From Dehalococcoidia bacterium (lineage in GTDB: Bacteria > Chloroflexota > Dehalococcoidia > GIF9 > AB-539-J10): DNA of 64,000 nt. The stretch is from assembly GCA_016930935.1 (NCBI GenBank), contig JAFGFT010000005.1, positions 1 through 64,000 on the forward strand. Reading direction: 5' to 3'. The first letter of the stretch is position 1, and every line of letters begins with the position of its first letter. Below the pieces are notes generated by a model that worked only from the letters and a program-made list of their open reading frames with translations, made no database searches and was not told where the DNA came from. The position numbers and the translations under genes were made by a program. Below, piece by piece: positions 8,434 to 17,345 of the stretch.

Positions 8434-8853
8434 TCAGGATTCAAGTGAGTACTGCACAGTGACGTGGAGACTCTGGCCTGACTTTGACCCCACTTCCAGC
8501 GCGTACTTCCCCGTACGCGGAACCTCGAACTCCACGACTTCACAGTCGCCCCGGTTGCCAAAATCTGCGACCACGGCTGCGGTGTGCCATGCGCCCTCGG
8601 GTGTTTCCTCAAGCTCGCACAGGCGCATCGTGACTTCGGTATCCTTGGCATAGGAGAGGATGCAGCAAGCGCGGAACTCCTGTCCTGCAGACAGGTCAAT
8701 CATGTGCGAATCTGGTGATGACGCAACGGTCGTGGTGTATTCGACCTGGGGATGGAATTCCTCAGGCCGGACGGCAGGGATTGCAAGGAGGGCGATGATA
8801 GCCAGCGCGACCATCGCGCATACGTACCAGTGATTCCTCAGCCAGTAGCTCAT
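8434..8853 (-). CDS. Membrane-anchored protein of unknown function
   Basis: The 139-residue protein has a short basic N-terminus, one strong membrane helix (VCAMVALAIIALLAIPAV, about 9-28) and an exported beta-rich domain of about 105 residues ending FEVPRTGKYALEVGSKSGQS, which looks like a C-terminal beta-sandwich. The exported part has four cysteines (RACCILSY, RLCELEE, GDCEVV), which could form disulfides. No family is recognised. ATG 8853 is chosen because it puts the membrane helix near the start; the track start at 8928 (GTG) cannot be excluded and neither has a strong ribosome site. Confidence 0.6.
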   Translation of the reverse strand: MSYWLRNHWYVCAMVALAIIALLAIPAVRPEEFHPQVEYTTTVASSPDSHMIDLSAGQEFRACCILSYAKDTEVTMRLCELEETPEGAWHTAAVVADFGNRGDCEVVEFEVPRTGKYALEVGSKSGQSLHVTVQYSLES

Positions 8854-8991
8854 CTTCTTTGGCGAACCTTGCCCATCATAATCCCCGCATGCCAGGTGTG
8901 ACAATAGGCTGCGAGACACCGTCGTCACGGTTTTGTGACGATGTGGTGGATGGAATTGGCCGTGCTGGACCGGTGGAGGGTGTGGTAAAGG

Positions 8992-9297
8992 CTACTTCCT
9001 CTTCTTGTCCTTGTCCCACTTGTCTCGATTGGTCAGTCCGAGGATGAGGTACGCCAGTCCGATGCCGGTGAATGGAAGGGGAATGATGAGAGGCAGGCTG
9101 AGCAACAGGTACACGAGCAACCACACCAGCCCCAGCGGAAACCAGACGACTCCCATGGTGAAGAACCCCCGGTAGTCAACGTCCTTCCTCTTGCCTCTCC
9201 CTTTCTGCCTGCGCCGCACCTTCACGACGACGTAAATCACCGCCGTCACTATCGTGACGATTGATATTGGGACAATGCTTGAAGCGATGGTCTGCAT
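8992..9297 (-). CDS. Small three-helix membrane protein, unknown function
   Basis: The 101-residue protein has three membrane segments (SIVPISIVTIVTAVIYVVV, VWFPLGLVWLLVYLLLSLPL, FTGIGLAYLILGLT) separated by a very basic loop (KVRRRQKGRGKRKDV) and ends in a lysine-rich tail (KWDKDKKRK). ATG 9297 is fixed by AGGAGGCCC directly upstream; the longer ORF in the track is spurious before this point. No family is recognised. Confidence 0.7.
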   Translation of the reverse strand: MQTIASSIVPISIVTIVTAVIYVVVKVRRRQKGRGKRKDVDYRGFFTMGVVWFPLGLVWLLVYLLLSLPLIIPLPFTGIGLAYLILGLTNRDKWDKDKKRK

Positions 9298-9545
9298 CGG
9301 GCCTCCTGCTGCGTATAGTCTCAGAGGACGGCAGTGATGGCAAGTGCCGCTCTGATGGCGAAGAAGTGGCCCTGCAACGACGAGTGCATGAAGGGGGTTG
9401 GCGTATATGCCTTCTTTGATGAGTCTCTCTGGAGACCACGCTACGAGTAGAGGCGAATCGTGGAATTGCACAACGTGCCGGCACGAGACTGCCACGCCTA
9501 CGTGCATGAAAGCTCGTCAGGACTCCCCACGAGCCGCCGGAATCT

Positions 9546-10004
9546 CTACGTGGGCGGGGGAGGGGGGGGCTGGTTGAGCAGGAGCCAGTACATTCCCAGG
9601 TCTTTCACCGCTGCAACGAAGCTTTCGAACTCAACCGGCTTTACGATGTAGCTGTTGACACCGTATTGGTAGCTGTTGATAAGGTCCTGTTCCTCTTTGG
9701 AAGATGTGAGGATGACTACCGGAATCTGCCTTGTAGTGGGGTCTTCCTTGAGGGCTTTCAGCACCTCAAGGCCATTCACCTTGGGTAGCTTGAGGTCCAG
9801 CAGGACGACCCTGGGATGGTGGTTGCACTCTCGCCCTGCATAGTTGCCGCGTCCGAAGAGAAAGTCGATTGCCTCCTGTCCGTCTTTGACATGCACCACG
9901 TTGTTTGCCAGGTGGTTCTTTCGCAATGCGCGTAGCGCGAGTTCGGCATCGTCCGGGTTGTCCTCGACGAGGAGTATTTCCACAATTCCCTTGCTCTCAG
10001 TCAT
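9546..10004 (-). CDS. Single-domain response regulator, Rcp1/CheY-like
   Basis: The 152-residue protein is a lone receiver domain. The acidic pocket is EILLVEDNPDDAELAL, the phosphorylated aspartate lies in RVVLLDLKLPKVNG, the switch threonine region is VVILTSSKEEQD and the conserved lysine is in SYIVKPVEF. This long-loop receiver form is typical of partners of phytochrome-like and PAS-rich hybrid sensors. There is no output domain, so it must act by protein contact or phosphorelay. It ends in a run of six prolines. ATG 10004 has AGGAGAAGGAG upstream and overlaps the TGA stop of the preceding kinase by four bases (ATGA), so the two are translationally coupled. Confidence 0.9.
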   Translation of the reverse strand: MTESKGIVEILLVEDNPDDAELALRALRKNHLANNVVHVKDGQEAIDFLFGRGNYAGRECNHHPRVVLLDLKLPKVNGLEVLKALKEDPTTRQIPVVILTSSKEEQDLINSYQYGVNSYIVKPVEFESFVAAVKDLGMYWLLLNQPPPPPPT

Positions 10005-13000
10005 CGTTCTCCTTCTCCTGTTGGCAATGCTATATGGAATACTGCGCCTTTGCCAAGTGTACCTTCTGCCCATACCCGCCCGCCATGGCGTTGTACTATG
10101 CGCTGCACGATCGCCAGTCCGATACCGGTGCCCTGGAACTCCTCTGAGGAGTGGAGCCTCTCGAAGGGATGAAACAGCTTCTCTTTGTAGCGCGTGTCGA
10201 ATCCGGCACCGGAGTCTTTGACGTAGTACACATTCATCTTGCCGTCAACACGGCCCCCCACTTCTACCTGCCTGGTCTCTGACTTCATGGTGAACTTGAT
10301 GGCATTCTCAAGCAGGTTCCGCCACGCCTGGCGTAGCAGCGTGGCGTCCCCTCGTGCAGGGGGCATCGGCTGCACACTGAACTGGATTGTGTTCGTTGAT
10401 TCAGGGTACATCCCGGTCAGTTCATCTATCACAGACCGTGTCAGGGAAGCCATGTCCACCCTGACAAACCGAATCTCGGTGCGTGTGACACGAGCCAGGT
10501 TCAGCAGGTCGGAGATGAGGACGTCCATTTTCTGCGCGTTGTTCCGTATGATGCCGAAGAGCCTGTGGCCCTCATCATCGAATTGGTCACCGTAGTCTTC
10601 AAGTATTACTTGAGAGAAGCCGTTGATGGCCCTCAGGGGAGACCGCAGGTCGTGTGATATGGAATACCCGAAGGACTCAAGTTCTTTGTTGGAGGACTCG
10701 AGTTCAGCAGTCCGCGCGGAGACCCGCTGCTCTAGTTCGGCATTCAGTGTGCGGAGTTGCTCGTCAGCGCGCTGCCTCCTGAGCATCTCCCACATCTGAT
10801 TTGCGAGAGACTGGAGGGCATAGACATCATCCTCGTCGTAGTCCTGTTCCTTGTTGGCCACAGCCACAATCGCAATTACCCGTGACTGGTCCAGCACCGG
10901 CACTGCCATGAACCGTGCAATCGGGATATGGCCATCAGGCAGACTTTTCTTCGCGCTGTGTGGCGCGGAGTAGTCATTGACTATCACCGGGCCTGCCTGT
11001 CGGACGCATTCGGCCCACAGTTCACCATCTGCCACAGGTAAGACGCTCTCTTGAGTGTTCATGGAGCATTCCGTCCCTCCTGTCCACGTGTGGACGGACA
11101 GGATTGTGGCACCCTCGTTCATCAATCCAAGCCACGCGAACTGGCTCTCCGTGAGTCGCCGGCTTGCATCTGCCACGAAATCGAATAGCTGTCTCGCCGG
11201 GGAATCTGCAAGCAGATGCAGGTCCAACAAGGCCTGTGTTCGCAGTCCGTGGAGAGCGAGGCGGTGCTCGGCATGGCGCTGCTCCGTGATATCGCGCACT
11301 GCTGTCTGGAATGCGATGGTGGTTCCGTCGCGGTCCTTCTGCACCACAGCGTTGCGTTCACACAGGAACTCGGTGCCGTCCCGTCTCCTTTGGCGTACCT
11401 CGTCCTTCACGAAGCCAGCCTTTGCGATTTTCTTGAGGAAATCTCCGCGTTTCGTGGGGTCCGCATAGAACGTGGCGATGTTGAGACTACTCAGTTCTTC
11501 CCTGCTGCACGCGAACAGCGTAAGCCATGCCGGATTAGCTTCAAGCAGGCTTCCGTCAGGAGCCACCACCGATATGGCCTCGCCGGATTGTTCAAACAGC
11601 GTGCGGAACTTCTCCTCGCTGTCCCGCAGAGCCCTGCTGGCCCTCTTCGCTTCTGTGATGTCCCGCGTGACGCCCTGTAGCGCAACGGGTCTCCCGTTCT
11701 CATCCGCGATGACCTTGCCGCGTATCTCGACCTCAACCTCCGAGCCATCCTTGCGCAGCATGGTCGACTCGAATACTACTCCCACGTGACTCTCCATGTG
11801 TTGCAACTCGTGCGCAATCAGCGCTCCCATGTACTGGAAGGCTTCGGGCGTCGTGTGCTCCGCCAGTGAGGTTCTCTCCCATTCCTCCGGAGTGAATCCG
11901 GTCAGTGAGGTGATGGCAGGGTTCACGTAGGTGAAAATCGTGTCCAGGTCCATTCTCCAGATGACATCGACGGTGTTGTTCGCGATGTGCCGGTAGCGCC
12001 ATTCGCTTTCTTTGAGGGCTTCCTCAGCCTTCTTGCGTACGGAGATGTCCGTGATAGCGGAGAGCGCGGCCTCGCTCTCCGCTGTTGCCGTGAGCATTGA
12101 TCGAAAGGAGGCGAAGAAGCGCGTTCCATCCTTGTGGAGCATCTCAATCTCGTAGTCAATGATTCGACCCTGGGAGTGCAGCAGCGATATCAGCGGTGTG
12201 CGGTCTTGTGTGTTTGCGAACAGAGAGTGTGAGGAGACGCTGAGCATCTCACCTTTGCTCTCGAACCCGAACAGGCTTACGGCAGTCTGATTGCAGTCAA
12301 CCAGTGTGCCATCGAGCCTGCTCAGTATGATGCCCACATCGGTATTCTCGAACAGGTCCTGGGCCAGAGACTCTGCCTGCTGTCGCGCACGCTCTGCCTG
12401 TGTGCGTTCGACGAGCGCACCAATGAGAGTTGCGGAATTGCGCAACCGTTCCTTTGCCAGTTCAATCAGAAATGGTGGGCGGGTTTCATATGCGGCTGCC
12501 TGCTCCTCAAGCTGTGCGAGAGGGACAGAATACCTGTCAGCGAGTTCCTGCAGCCTGGCAGGGTCCGTGGGGGGGTCTCCGTAGCCTATGTTGATGGAGC
12601 CGACTGCCTTCCCTTGTGAAAAGATGGGGACCGCATAGAGGTGGATGCCTCCAAGACACTCGATATCGACCGGCTGTCCTGATTCGATAGATAGCTTCGA
12701 ACAACTTGTCCAGCACGACTCGTGGCAGTGCCACCTCCCGCTGTCGAGGGCAACACTGTTGTCTTCTGTGCCACAGAGATTCCGCGAGGCGCTGTCCATC
12801 AACTGACACCAGCCTGATGCGAACAGTCCGAGCGCGTAGTCCCCGTTCGTTTCGTATACCGCGGCTGATGTCTCCAGCAGGTCGAGATAGTCCCTGGCGA
12901 TACTCCTGAGAGTCTCGGCTCCCACGGCATCGAGCAGTGTTCGTGCAGTATTGAGCGTAGTGAGGTCGCCATAGGGTGGGGATGAGTGCGCGCCTTGCGC

Positions 13001-14218
13001 TTCTGGCGCAAGTTCGACGCGTGGTGACAACATCCACTCGAGACGCTTCAGGTTCCGTTGTGCCTGGAGAAGAGAGGCGTAGCGTTCCTTCTCCCCTCTT
13101 TGCCAGAGCATCGCAGCCATGGCTACTGCAACCACGATGAGCGCAACCATGAGAACGATGATGAGGCCAAGCTGTGTGCTCCATCCACTGAACACCTCAT
13201 CCTGGTCTACCTTGGCCACCATGAACCATTTAGAGTCTGGCACCGGCTTGAGCACGGCCAGGACGGGTACGTTCCGGTAGTCTCTCCCGTAGACCAGGCC
13301 CGTGGTACCTGTGACGGCCATGACAGCAGGCACGTCGGTCTCCGTGAGTGGGACGCGGAGTTGCAGCGCGGCATTGTCACTGAAACGCAGGTCGTTAACG
13401 AACAGCACGTCGTCGCCCGAAATCTCCACGAGGAGTGTTTCGGCGGTGTCACTTGGCGTCGGCCATGATTGCAGCAGCGGGTACAGGAATGTGCGGGCGT
13501 CCATCGAGAGGACGATGGCGCCAATCGGTTTTGGAGAATCGCCCGAAGTCGTATAGAACGGCGCTATCACGCCGATGTGAGGTGGTGCGCCATCGATTCC
13601 GGCGTGAATGCCCGTCAGCAGTGGCATGCCTTCATCGAGTGCTCTCTCGAGTGTATCCAGGGCCTCCCTGTGGAATGGCGTGGTCTCCTCCTCGAGGTCG
13701 AGTCGCACGGCACCGTCGGTGTCCACGATCAGTATGTTGGAGAAACTGTACTGTTCCTTCAGTATATCGAACTGTACTGCAAGGTATTCCCCGTCGTCGG
13801 TGGACGACGTGACCATGAAGTCGTGCACTCGCGACTCAATGGCCGGCCTCTGCATCAGCACGAATGCATCGGCGAGCAGTTCTGTGCGCCAGCCGACTAT
13901 CTGGGCGACCTTCAGTTCAGCAATGCTCTCCAGCCTGGTCTCGGCTTCCTGTGCGAGCCTGTCCCTCTCCGCCCGATAGAAGAGAAGCCCTCCAACAACG
14001 ACTGCTGCGGCTGCGACCATGAAGATGGCTGCTATCCACCAGGGGAAGCGCGGTCGCGTTACTCCAGCGCCAATCGGCTGCTTGCCTGCCTGCACGGGTG
14101 GTTTGGTTGGTGCGCCATCACCTTCTGCAATGGCGTTGGCACCTCTACGATGCGTCTGCGCGTTCAACGCGGACTCATTCCGATGGTGTGATGACTGTGG
14201 TTCTGGCGTGTTAGTCAT
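10001..14218 (-). CDS. Large membrane histidine kinase: dCache, PocR, three PAS, GAF, HisKA, HATPase
   Basis: From ATG 14218 the product is 1405 residues. A membrane helix at 60-81 and another at 350-372 enclose a Cache-like exported sensor. A PocR domain follows at about 420-580, with its cysteine-rich section (SGWCQLMDSASRNLCG, RWHCHESCWTSCSK, VDIECLGGI) and VPIFSQGKAVGSINIGYG. Three PAS domains lie at about 620-1000 and a GAF domain at about 1010-1160. HisKA carries SHDLRSPLRAI (H box), and the ATPase has NLLENAIKF, DSGAGFD and GTGIGLAIV. It autophosphorylates and must signal to the coupled receiver downstream. PocR domains are thought to bind small organic molecules. The start is uncertain, since the frame is open to 14311 and no strong ribosome site is seen. 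Confidence 0.9.
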   Translation of the reverse strand: MTNTPEPQSSHHRNESALNAQTHRRGANAIAEGDGAPTKPPVQAGKQPIGAGVTRPRFPWWIAAIFMVAAAAVVVGGLLFYRAERDRLAQEAETRLESIAELKVAQIVGWRTELLADAFVLMQRPAIESRVHDFMVTSSTDDGEYLAVQFDILKEQYSFSNILIVDTDGAVRLDLEEETTPFHREALDTLERALDEGMPLLTGIHAGIDGAPPHIGVIAPFYTTSGDSPKPIGAIVLSMDARTFLYPLLQSWPTPSDTAETLLVEISGDDVLFVNDLRFSDNAALQLRVPLTETDVPAVMAVTGTTGLVYGRDYRNVPVLAVLKPVPDSKWFMVAKVDQDEVFSGWSTQLGLIIVLMVALIVVAVAMAAMLWQRGEKERYASLLQAQRNLKRLEWMLSPRVELAPEAQGAHSSPPYGDLTTLNTARTLLDAVGAETLRSIARDYLDLLETSAAVYETNGDYALGLFASGWCQLMDSASRNLCGTEDNSVALDSGRWHCHESCWTSCSKLSIESGQPVDIECLGGIHLYAVPIFSQGKAVGSINIGYGDPPTDPARLQELADRYSVPLAQLEEQAAAYETRPPFLIELAKERLRNSATLIGALVERTQAERARQQAESLAQDLFENTDVGIILSRLDGTLVDCNQTAVSLFGFESKGEMLSVSSHSLFANTQDRTPLISLLHSQGRIIDYEIEMLHKDGTRFFASFRSMLTATAESEAALSAITDISVRKKAEEALKESEWRYRHIANNTVDVIWRMDLDTIFTYVNPAITSLTGFTPEEWERTSLAEHTTPEAFQYMGALIAHELQHMESHVGVVFESTMLRKDGSEVEVEIRGKVIADENGRPVALQGVTRDITEAKRASRALRDSEEKFRTLFEQSGEAISVVAPDGSLLEANPAWLTLFACSREELSSLNIATFYADPTKRGDFLKKIAKAGFVKDEVRQRRRDGTEFLCERNAVVQKDRDGTTIAFQTAVRDITEQRHAEHRLALHGLRTQALLDLHLLADSPARQLFDFVADASRRLTESQFAWLGLMNEGATILSVHTWTGGTECSMNTQESVLPVADGELWAECVRQAGPVIVNDYSAPHSAKKSLPDGHIPIARFMAVPVLDQSRVIAIVAVANKEQDYDEDDVYALQSLANQMWEMLRRQRADEQLRTLNAELEQRVSARTAELESSNKELESFGYSISHDLRSPLRAINGFSQVILEDYGDQFDDEGHRLFGIIRNNAQKMDVLISDLLNLARVTRTEIRFVRVDMASLTRSVIDELTGMYPESTNTIQFSVQPMPPARGDATLLRQAWRNLLENAIKFTMKSETRQVEVGGRVDGKMNVYYVKDSGAGFDTRYKEKLFHPFERLHSSEEFQGTGIGLAIVQRIVQRHGGRVWAEGTLGKGAVFHIALPTGEGER

Positions 14219-14477
14219 GGTGTGCCATGTCCATCGCAAGAGAATTGACCGAAAGAAGGGGCCAGCCTCTCCATCGCATGGACTGGTCCCCGTGGGGAAC
14301 GCGGAGGACACCTCATCTGTATATGGTCACTCTGCTGTATAGGACATACTATGTCAAATCGACACTCTCCAGTGGTCCTCTGTGCCGTGATGACTGTCGC
14401 GTCTTGAACCCAGCTTCCCGACTTCATAGCCATCCGATTGGAGGATGGTCTGTCGTGCGTGGCCGCCCCTGTGCTGC

Positions 14478-14506
14478 TTGACAGCACATTCCGGCTGGCG
14501 TACAAA
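14478..14506 (+). promoter_or_regulatory. Promoter of the first GyrI-like gene
   Basis: TTGACA (14478-14483), 17 bases, then TACAAA (14501-14506). The block is repeated with changes at 15587-15615 ahead of the third paralogue, which supports it as functional. Confidence 0.75.
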
Positions 14507-14559
14507 GAGGGCCGCGCACTGCAGCGCAATGTGGAAAATTACTATGTGGAGGGTTGTGA

Positions 14560-15033
14560 GTGTCCGATGTAATGGTCGTTGAGATGCCTGTGTTGACAGT
14601 TGCGGGTATTAAGCGGAGAGGGAGCTTCTCTGATATCCCCTTTGTTCTCAACGAACTGATAGGTTTCGTGATGGAGAATGGTGCGGATGTCGTTGGCCCT
14701 CCTTTCGCCTTGATGCATGAGACGGGCAGCACGGAAGACGTGGAGAAGGCGGACCGTGAAGGAACCGCGACCATCGACGTGAACTTGCCCATCGCGAGAC
14801 CCGTTGCCGGTAACGACACGGTGAAAGTGTACCGGCTTCAGGGCGGCAGGATGGCAAGGATACTCCACACGGGGCCGTACGATGAGAGCGAATCCGCGTA
14901 TGAGGCGCTCTTCCAGTGGGTTGAGGAGAACGGCAAGCAGGTCACAGGTCCCCTTCGGGAGGTCTACCTGAACGACCCGTGGATTGTGGAGCCGGAGGAG
15001 ATTCTCACGGAGATATACGTCCCGATATCTTGA
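14560..15033 (+). CDS. GyrI-like small-molecule-binding protein, copy 1
   Basis: The 157-residue stand-alone GyrI-like (SHS2/AraC effector-binding) domain shows the family pattern: VVEMPVLTVAGIKRRGSFSD at the start, a middle strand pair ending PIARPV, and the highly typical GRMARILHTGPYDE followed by an amphipathic helix and EILTEIYVPIS at the end. Related domains bind hydrophobic or cationic small molecules, and some stand-alone members hydrolyse cyclopropanoid compounds; no DNA-binding domain is attached here. GTG 14560 is the start, since GGAGG lies 7 bases upstream. It is the first of three tandem paralogues and has its own TTGACA/TACAAA promoter. Confidence 0.85.
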   Translation: MSDVMVVEMPVLTVAGIKRRGSFSDIPFVLNELIGFVMENGADVVGPPFALMHETGSTEDVEKADREGTATIDVNLPIARPVAGNDTVKVYRLQGGRMARILHTGPYDESESAYEALFQWVEENGKQVTGPLREVYLNDPWIVEPEEILTEIYVPIS

Positions 15034-15102
15034 GCGTGGCCCGCGCCGCACGTACCGCGGTGTGTGAATACTCGAGGCATCACTATTTTGGGAGGGTGGC
15101 AT

Positions 15103-15573
15103 ATGGCAGATGTGACGATAGTTGAAGTGCCCGCGCAGATGGTTGTGTGTATCAAGCGCAAAGGAAATCTCTCCGGTATCCCTGCTGCAATCGTGGAACT
15201 GGTGGAGTATGCGATGGCGAATAGTGCCGATATCGTCGGCCCGCCGGTTGCACTTTTTCACGAGACGAGTGCGGAGGCCATGGAAAAGGCGAATCGCGAG
15301 GGTACCGCCATCATAGACGTGAGTTTTCCGGTGTCACAGACCGTCGTTGAAAGCGATGCCGTGAAGAACTGTGAGCTTCCGGGCGGTACGATGGCGAGAA
15401 TCGTTCACAAAGGCCCGTACGACGCCAGTGAACCGGCGTACATCGCGCTATTCAAGTGGATTGCGGACAACGGCAAGGTGGTGATTGGTCCAGTTCGTGA
15501 GGCCTATATGAATGACCCTGCTGAGATTTCTCCGGAGGAGTACGTCACCGAGATATACGCCCCGATTGCTTGA
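15103..15573 (+). CDS. GyrI-like small-molecule-binding protein, copy 2
   Basis: The 156-residue paralogue of the neighbouring genes begins ADVTIVEVPAQMVVCIKRKG and carries GGTMARIVHKGPYDASEPAY and the shared ending EIYAPIA. Alanine/valine substitutions compared with copy 1 fall mainly in the strands that line the ligand pocket of this fold, so ligand preference may differ. ATG 15103 is chosen over the track start 15064 because GGGAGGGTGG lies just upstream. Unlike copies 1 and 3 it has no matching TTGACA/TACA promoter in the 70-base gap, so it is probably read from the copy 1 promoter. Confidence 0.85.
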   Translation: MADVTIVEVPAQMVVCIKRKGNLSGIPAAIVELVEYAMANSADIVGPPVALFHETSAEAMEKANREGTAIIDVSFPVSQTVVESDAVKNCELPGGTMARIVHKGPYDASEPAYIALFKWIADNGKVVIGPVREAYMNDPAEISPEEYVTEIYAPIA

Positions 15574-15586
15574 GTGCGGCTGCTGG

Positions 15587-15615
15587 TTGACAGTGGAATT
15601 CTGCTGGCGTACATA
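15587..15615 (+). promoter_or_regulatory. Promoter of the third GyrI-like gene
   Basis: TTGACA (15587-15592), 17 bases, then TACATA (15610-15615). The spacer ends GCTGGCG exactly as in the copy 1 promoter, showing that promoter and gene were duplicated together. Confidence 0.75.
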
Positions 15616-15673
15616 GAAATTCGAGGCCACTTGCAGAAATCGCCGTGAAGAATCTGCTTCAGGAGGTCATACT

Positions 15674-16144
15674 ATGGCCGAAGTGACAATCGTTGATGTG
15701 CCTGCACAGACGGTGGTGGGCATCAAGAGGACAGGTCGTTACTCTGACATTCCTGCTCTTCTCGGAGAACTGGTGCAGTATGCGATGGCGAACGGTGGCG
15801 AACTTGTTGCCGCACCTGTCGTCCTGATACACGAGATGTGCAAAGAAGAAGTGGAAAAGGCGAACCGTGAGGGAAGTGCGATACTTGATGTGAACTTCCC
15901 CATCGCGATGCCCATCACGGGGAGTGATAGGGTCAGTGTCTACGAGCTCAAGGGCGGCACGATGGCGAAGATTGTCCACAAAGGTCCATACGAAGAGTGT
16001 GAGACTGCCTACAACGCGCTATTCGCATGGATTGCGCAGAATGGCAGGAAGGTGACGGGCAATGTTCGTGAGGTATACCCCAACGACCCTCGTTCGGTAC
16101 CTCCGGAAGATATCCTCACCGAGATTTACGCGCCGATAGTCTGA
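15674..16144 (+). CDS. GyrI-like small-molecule-binding protein, copy 3
   Basis: The 156-residue third paralogue begins AEVTIVDVPAQTVVGIKRTG and has GGTMAKIVHKGPYEECETAY and EILTEIYAPIV-type ending (DILTEIYAPIV). It differs from the others by the CKEEVEKA stretch in the middle. CAGGAGGTC precedes ATG 15674. Its own promoter resembles that of copy 1, and the sequence just after its stop (GTGACCCGTGCCGCACG) also resembles the sequence after copy 1, so copies 1 and 3 share both flanks. No enzyme activity can be assigned. Confidence 0.85.
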   Translation: MAEVTIVDVPAQTVVGIKRTGRYSDIPALLGELVQYAMANGGELVAAPVVLIHEMCKEEVEKANREGSAILDVNFPIAMPITGSDRVSVYELKGGTMAKIVHKGPYEECETAYNALFAWIAQNGRKVTGNVREVYPNDPRSVPPEDILTEIYAPIV

Positions 16145-16220
16145 GTGTGACCCGTGCCGCACGAACCGCGGTTCGTGTGTATGCGGGTGGCCCGTTGCGG
16201 TACGGGTGATGGAGGCAAGA

Positions 16221-17207
16221 GTGCGCATCTTTTCGCGACCAACCGTCGTAGTTAGTCGCTGCATCGAGTTTGAGCATTGCCGCTGGAATGGCGACCTGAT
16301 TCCCAGCGACGTGGTGCAGCAACTCAAACCGCATGTGGACTTCATTCCTGTCTGTCCGGAAGCTGATATCGGGCTTGGTATCCCCCGCCCCCCGCTACGC
16401 CTCGTGCGGTCAGAAACCGGCGTTCGCGTCGTTCAGCCCGCGACCGGGCGTGATGTGACAGGGGAAATGGATGCTTTCACAACTTCTTTCATCAGCGGGC
16501 TTGGCGTCATAGACGGGTTTATTCTCAAGGGCCGTTCTCCCACCAGTGCGATGAAGGACGCAGTGGTCTACGCGAGCGCGGACCGTGGCGCAGGAAAAGT
16601 GGCGAAGGGCCCTGGTTTCTTCTCCAGTCGGCTCATGGCGGCGTTCCCCGACGCGGCTATCGAGGATGAAGGGAGGCTCCGTAATGCGCGCATCAAGGAT
16701 CATTTCCTCATCAGCCTGTTCCTGTCTTCTGATTTTCGTCAGGCCAGAGAAGCAGGCTCTCCGGCGGCACTCCGTGCCTTCCAGACCACGAATGAGTTGC
16801 TGCTTCACACGTATCACGCACGGTTGGCGGTGGAGATGAGCCGGATTGCATCAGAGGCTGCTTCTGAGACCATCGAAGCGTCACTTGATGCCTATGAGGT
16901 ACTGCTGCATCGCGTTATGGCAAAGGCTCCTTCCTGTGGCACCCATGCTGACACATTGCATGACGTGTTCGGCAGAATGTCGGCACGTCTCTCGGCTGAT
17001 GAAGTTGCTTTGTTCGAGGATTCTGTGGCGAAATACCGCGCCATGCTGTTGCCCTTCAGTGTGCCTGTCAGCGTGCTGCGGACATGGATGGTCCGTTTCA
17101 AGCAGACATCCCTTGCATCCCAGTCCTTTTTCCAGCCGTTTCCCGAGTCCCTCATCGACCTCAACACCATGACCGCGTATTGCGATGGCAAGGACTACTG
17201 GAGCTGA
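16221..17207 (+). CDS. DUF523 and DUF1722 domain protein (YbgA-like)
   Basis: The 328-residue protein has an N-terminal DUF523 domain (VVVSRCIEFEHCRWNGDLI, DFIPVCPEADIGLGIPRPP, then ILKGRSPTSAMKDAVVY) with conserved cysteines, and a C-terminal DUF1722 domain of about 120 residues (RIKDHFLISLFL, QTTNELLLHTYH). In DUF523 proteins this cysteine pattern suggests a metal or cluster site; the function is not established, although the family often lies near DNA photolyases and DNA-repair genes in other bacteria. No photolyase is seen here. GTG 16221 is chosen because GGAGG lies 5 bases upstream; GTG 16206 and ATG 16209 lack a site. It follows the GyrI-like genes by about 75 bases and may be co-transcribed with copy 3. 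Confidence 0.88.
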   Translation: MRIFSRPTVVVSRCIEFEHCRWNGDLIPSDVVQQLKPHVDFIPVCPEADIGLGIPRPPLRLVRSETGVRVVQPATGRDVTGEMDAFTTSFISGLGVIDGFILKGRSPTSAMKDAVVYASADRGAGKVAKGPGFFSSRLMAAFPDAAIEDEGRLRNARIKDHFLISLFLSSDFRQAREAGSPAALRAFQTTNELLLHTYHARLAVEMSRIASEAASETIEASLDAYEVLLHRVMAKAPSCGTHADTLHDVFGRMSARLSADEVALFEDSVAKYRAMLLPFSVPVSVLRTWMVRFKQTSLASQSFFQPFPESLIDLNTMTAYCDGKDYWS

Positions 17208-17345
17208 GAATGCTGTTGTGCACGTTTCACCTTCCTGTAACGGTCCTGCCCGGTTCGTGACCTGTGCACAACCCCGGTCGGTGCATGGTACTATCGTTTG
17301 TGAGGTGCTTTGCACCGTGCGACTTCTTGAGGAGGTGTCCCGACG

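Larger units (their letters stand above)
14478..16175 (+). repeat. Tandem triplication of a GyrI-like gene with duplicated flanks
   Basis: Three diverged copies of a roughly 470-base gene lie head to tail. Copies 1 and 3 also share their promoters and a GC-rich 3' flank containing GCCGCACGwACCGCGGT (about 15043-15060 and 16154-16171). The middle copy lacks the promoter. Confidence 0.7.

Noticed and set aside
9552-9572. G-rich tract (GGGCGGGGGAGGGGGGGG) as a possible G-quadruplex or phase-variable run.
   Set aside because: It codes for the proline tail of the receiver; length variation cannot be judged from one sequence, so no claim is made.
12537-13184. 215-residue minus-strand ORF within the large histidine kinase.
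   Set aside because: It is another frame of the kinase gene; the in-frame domains of the kinase are unambiguous.
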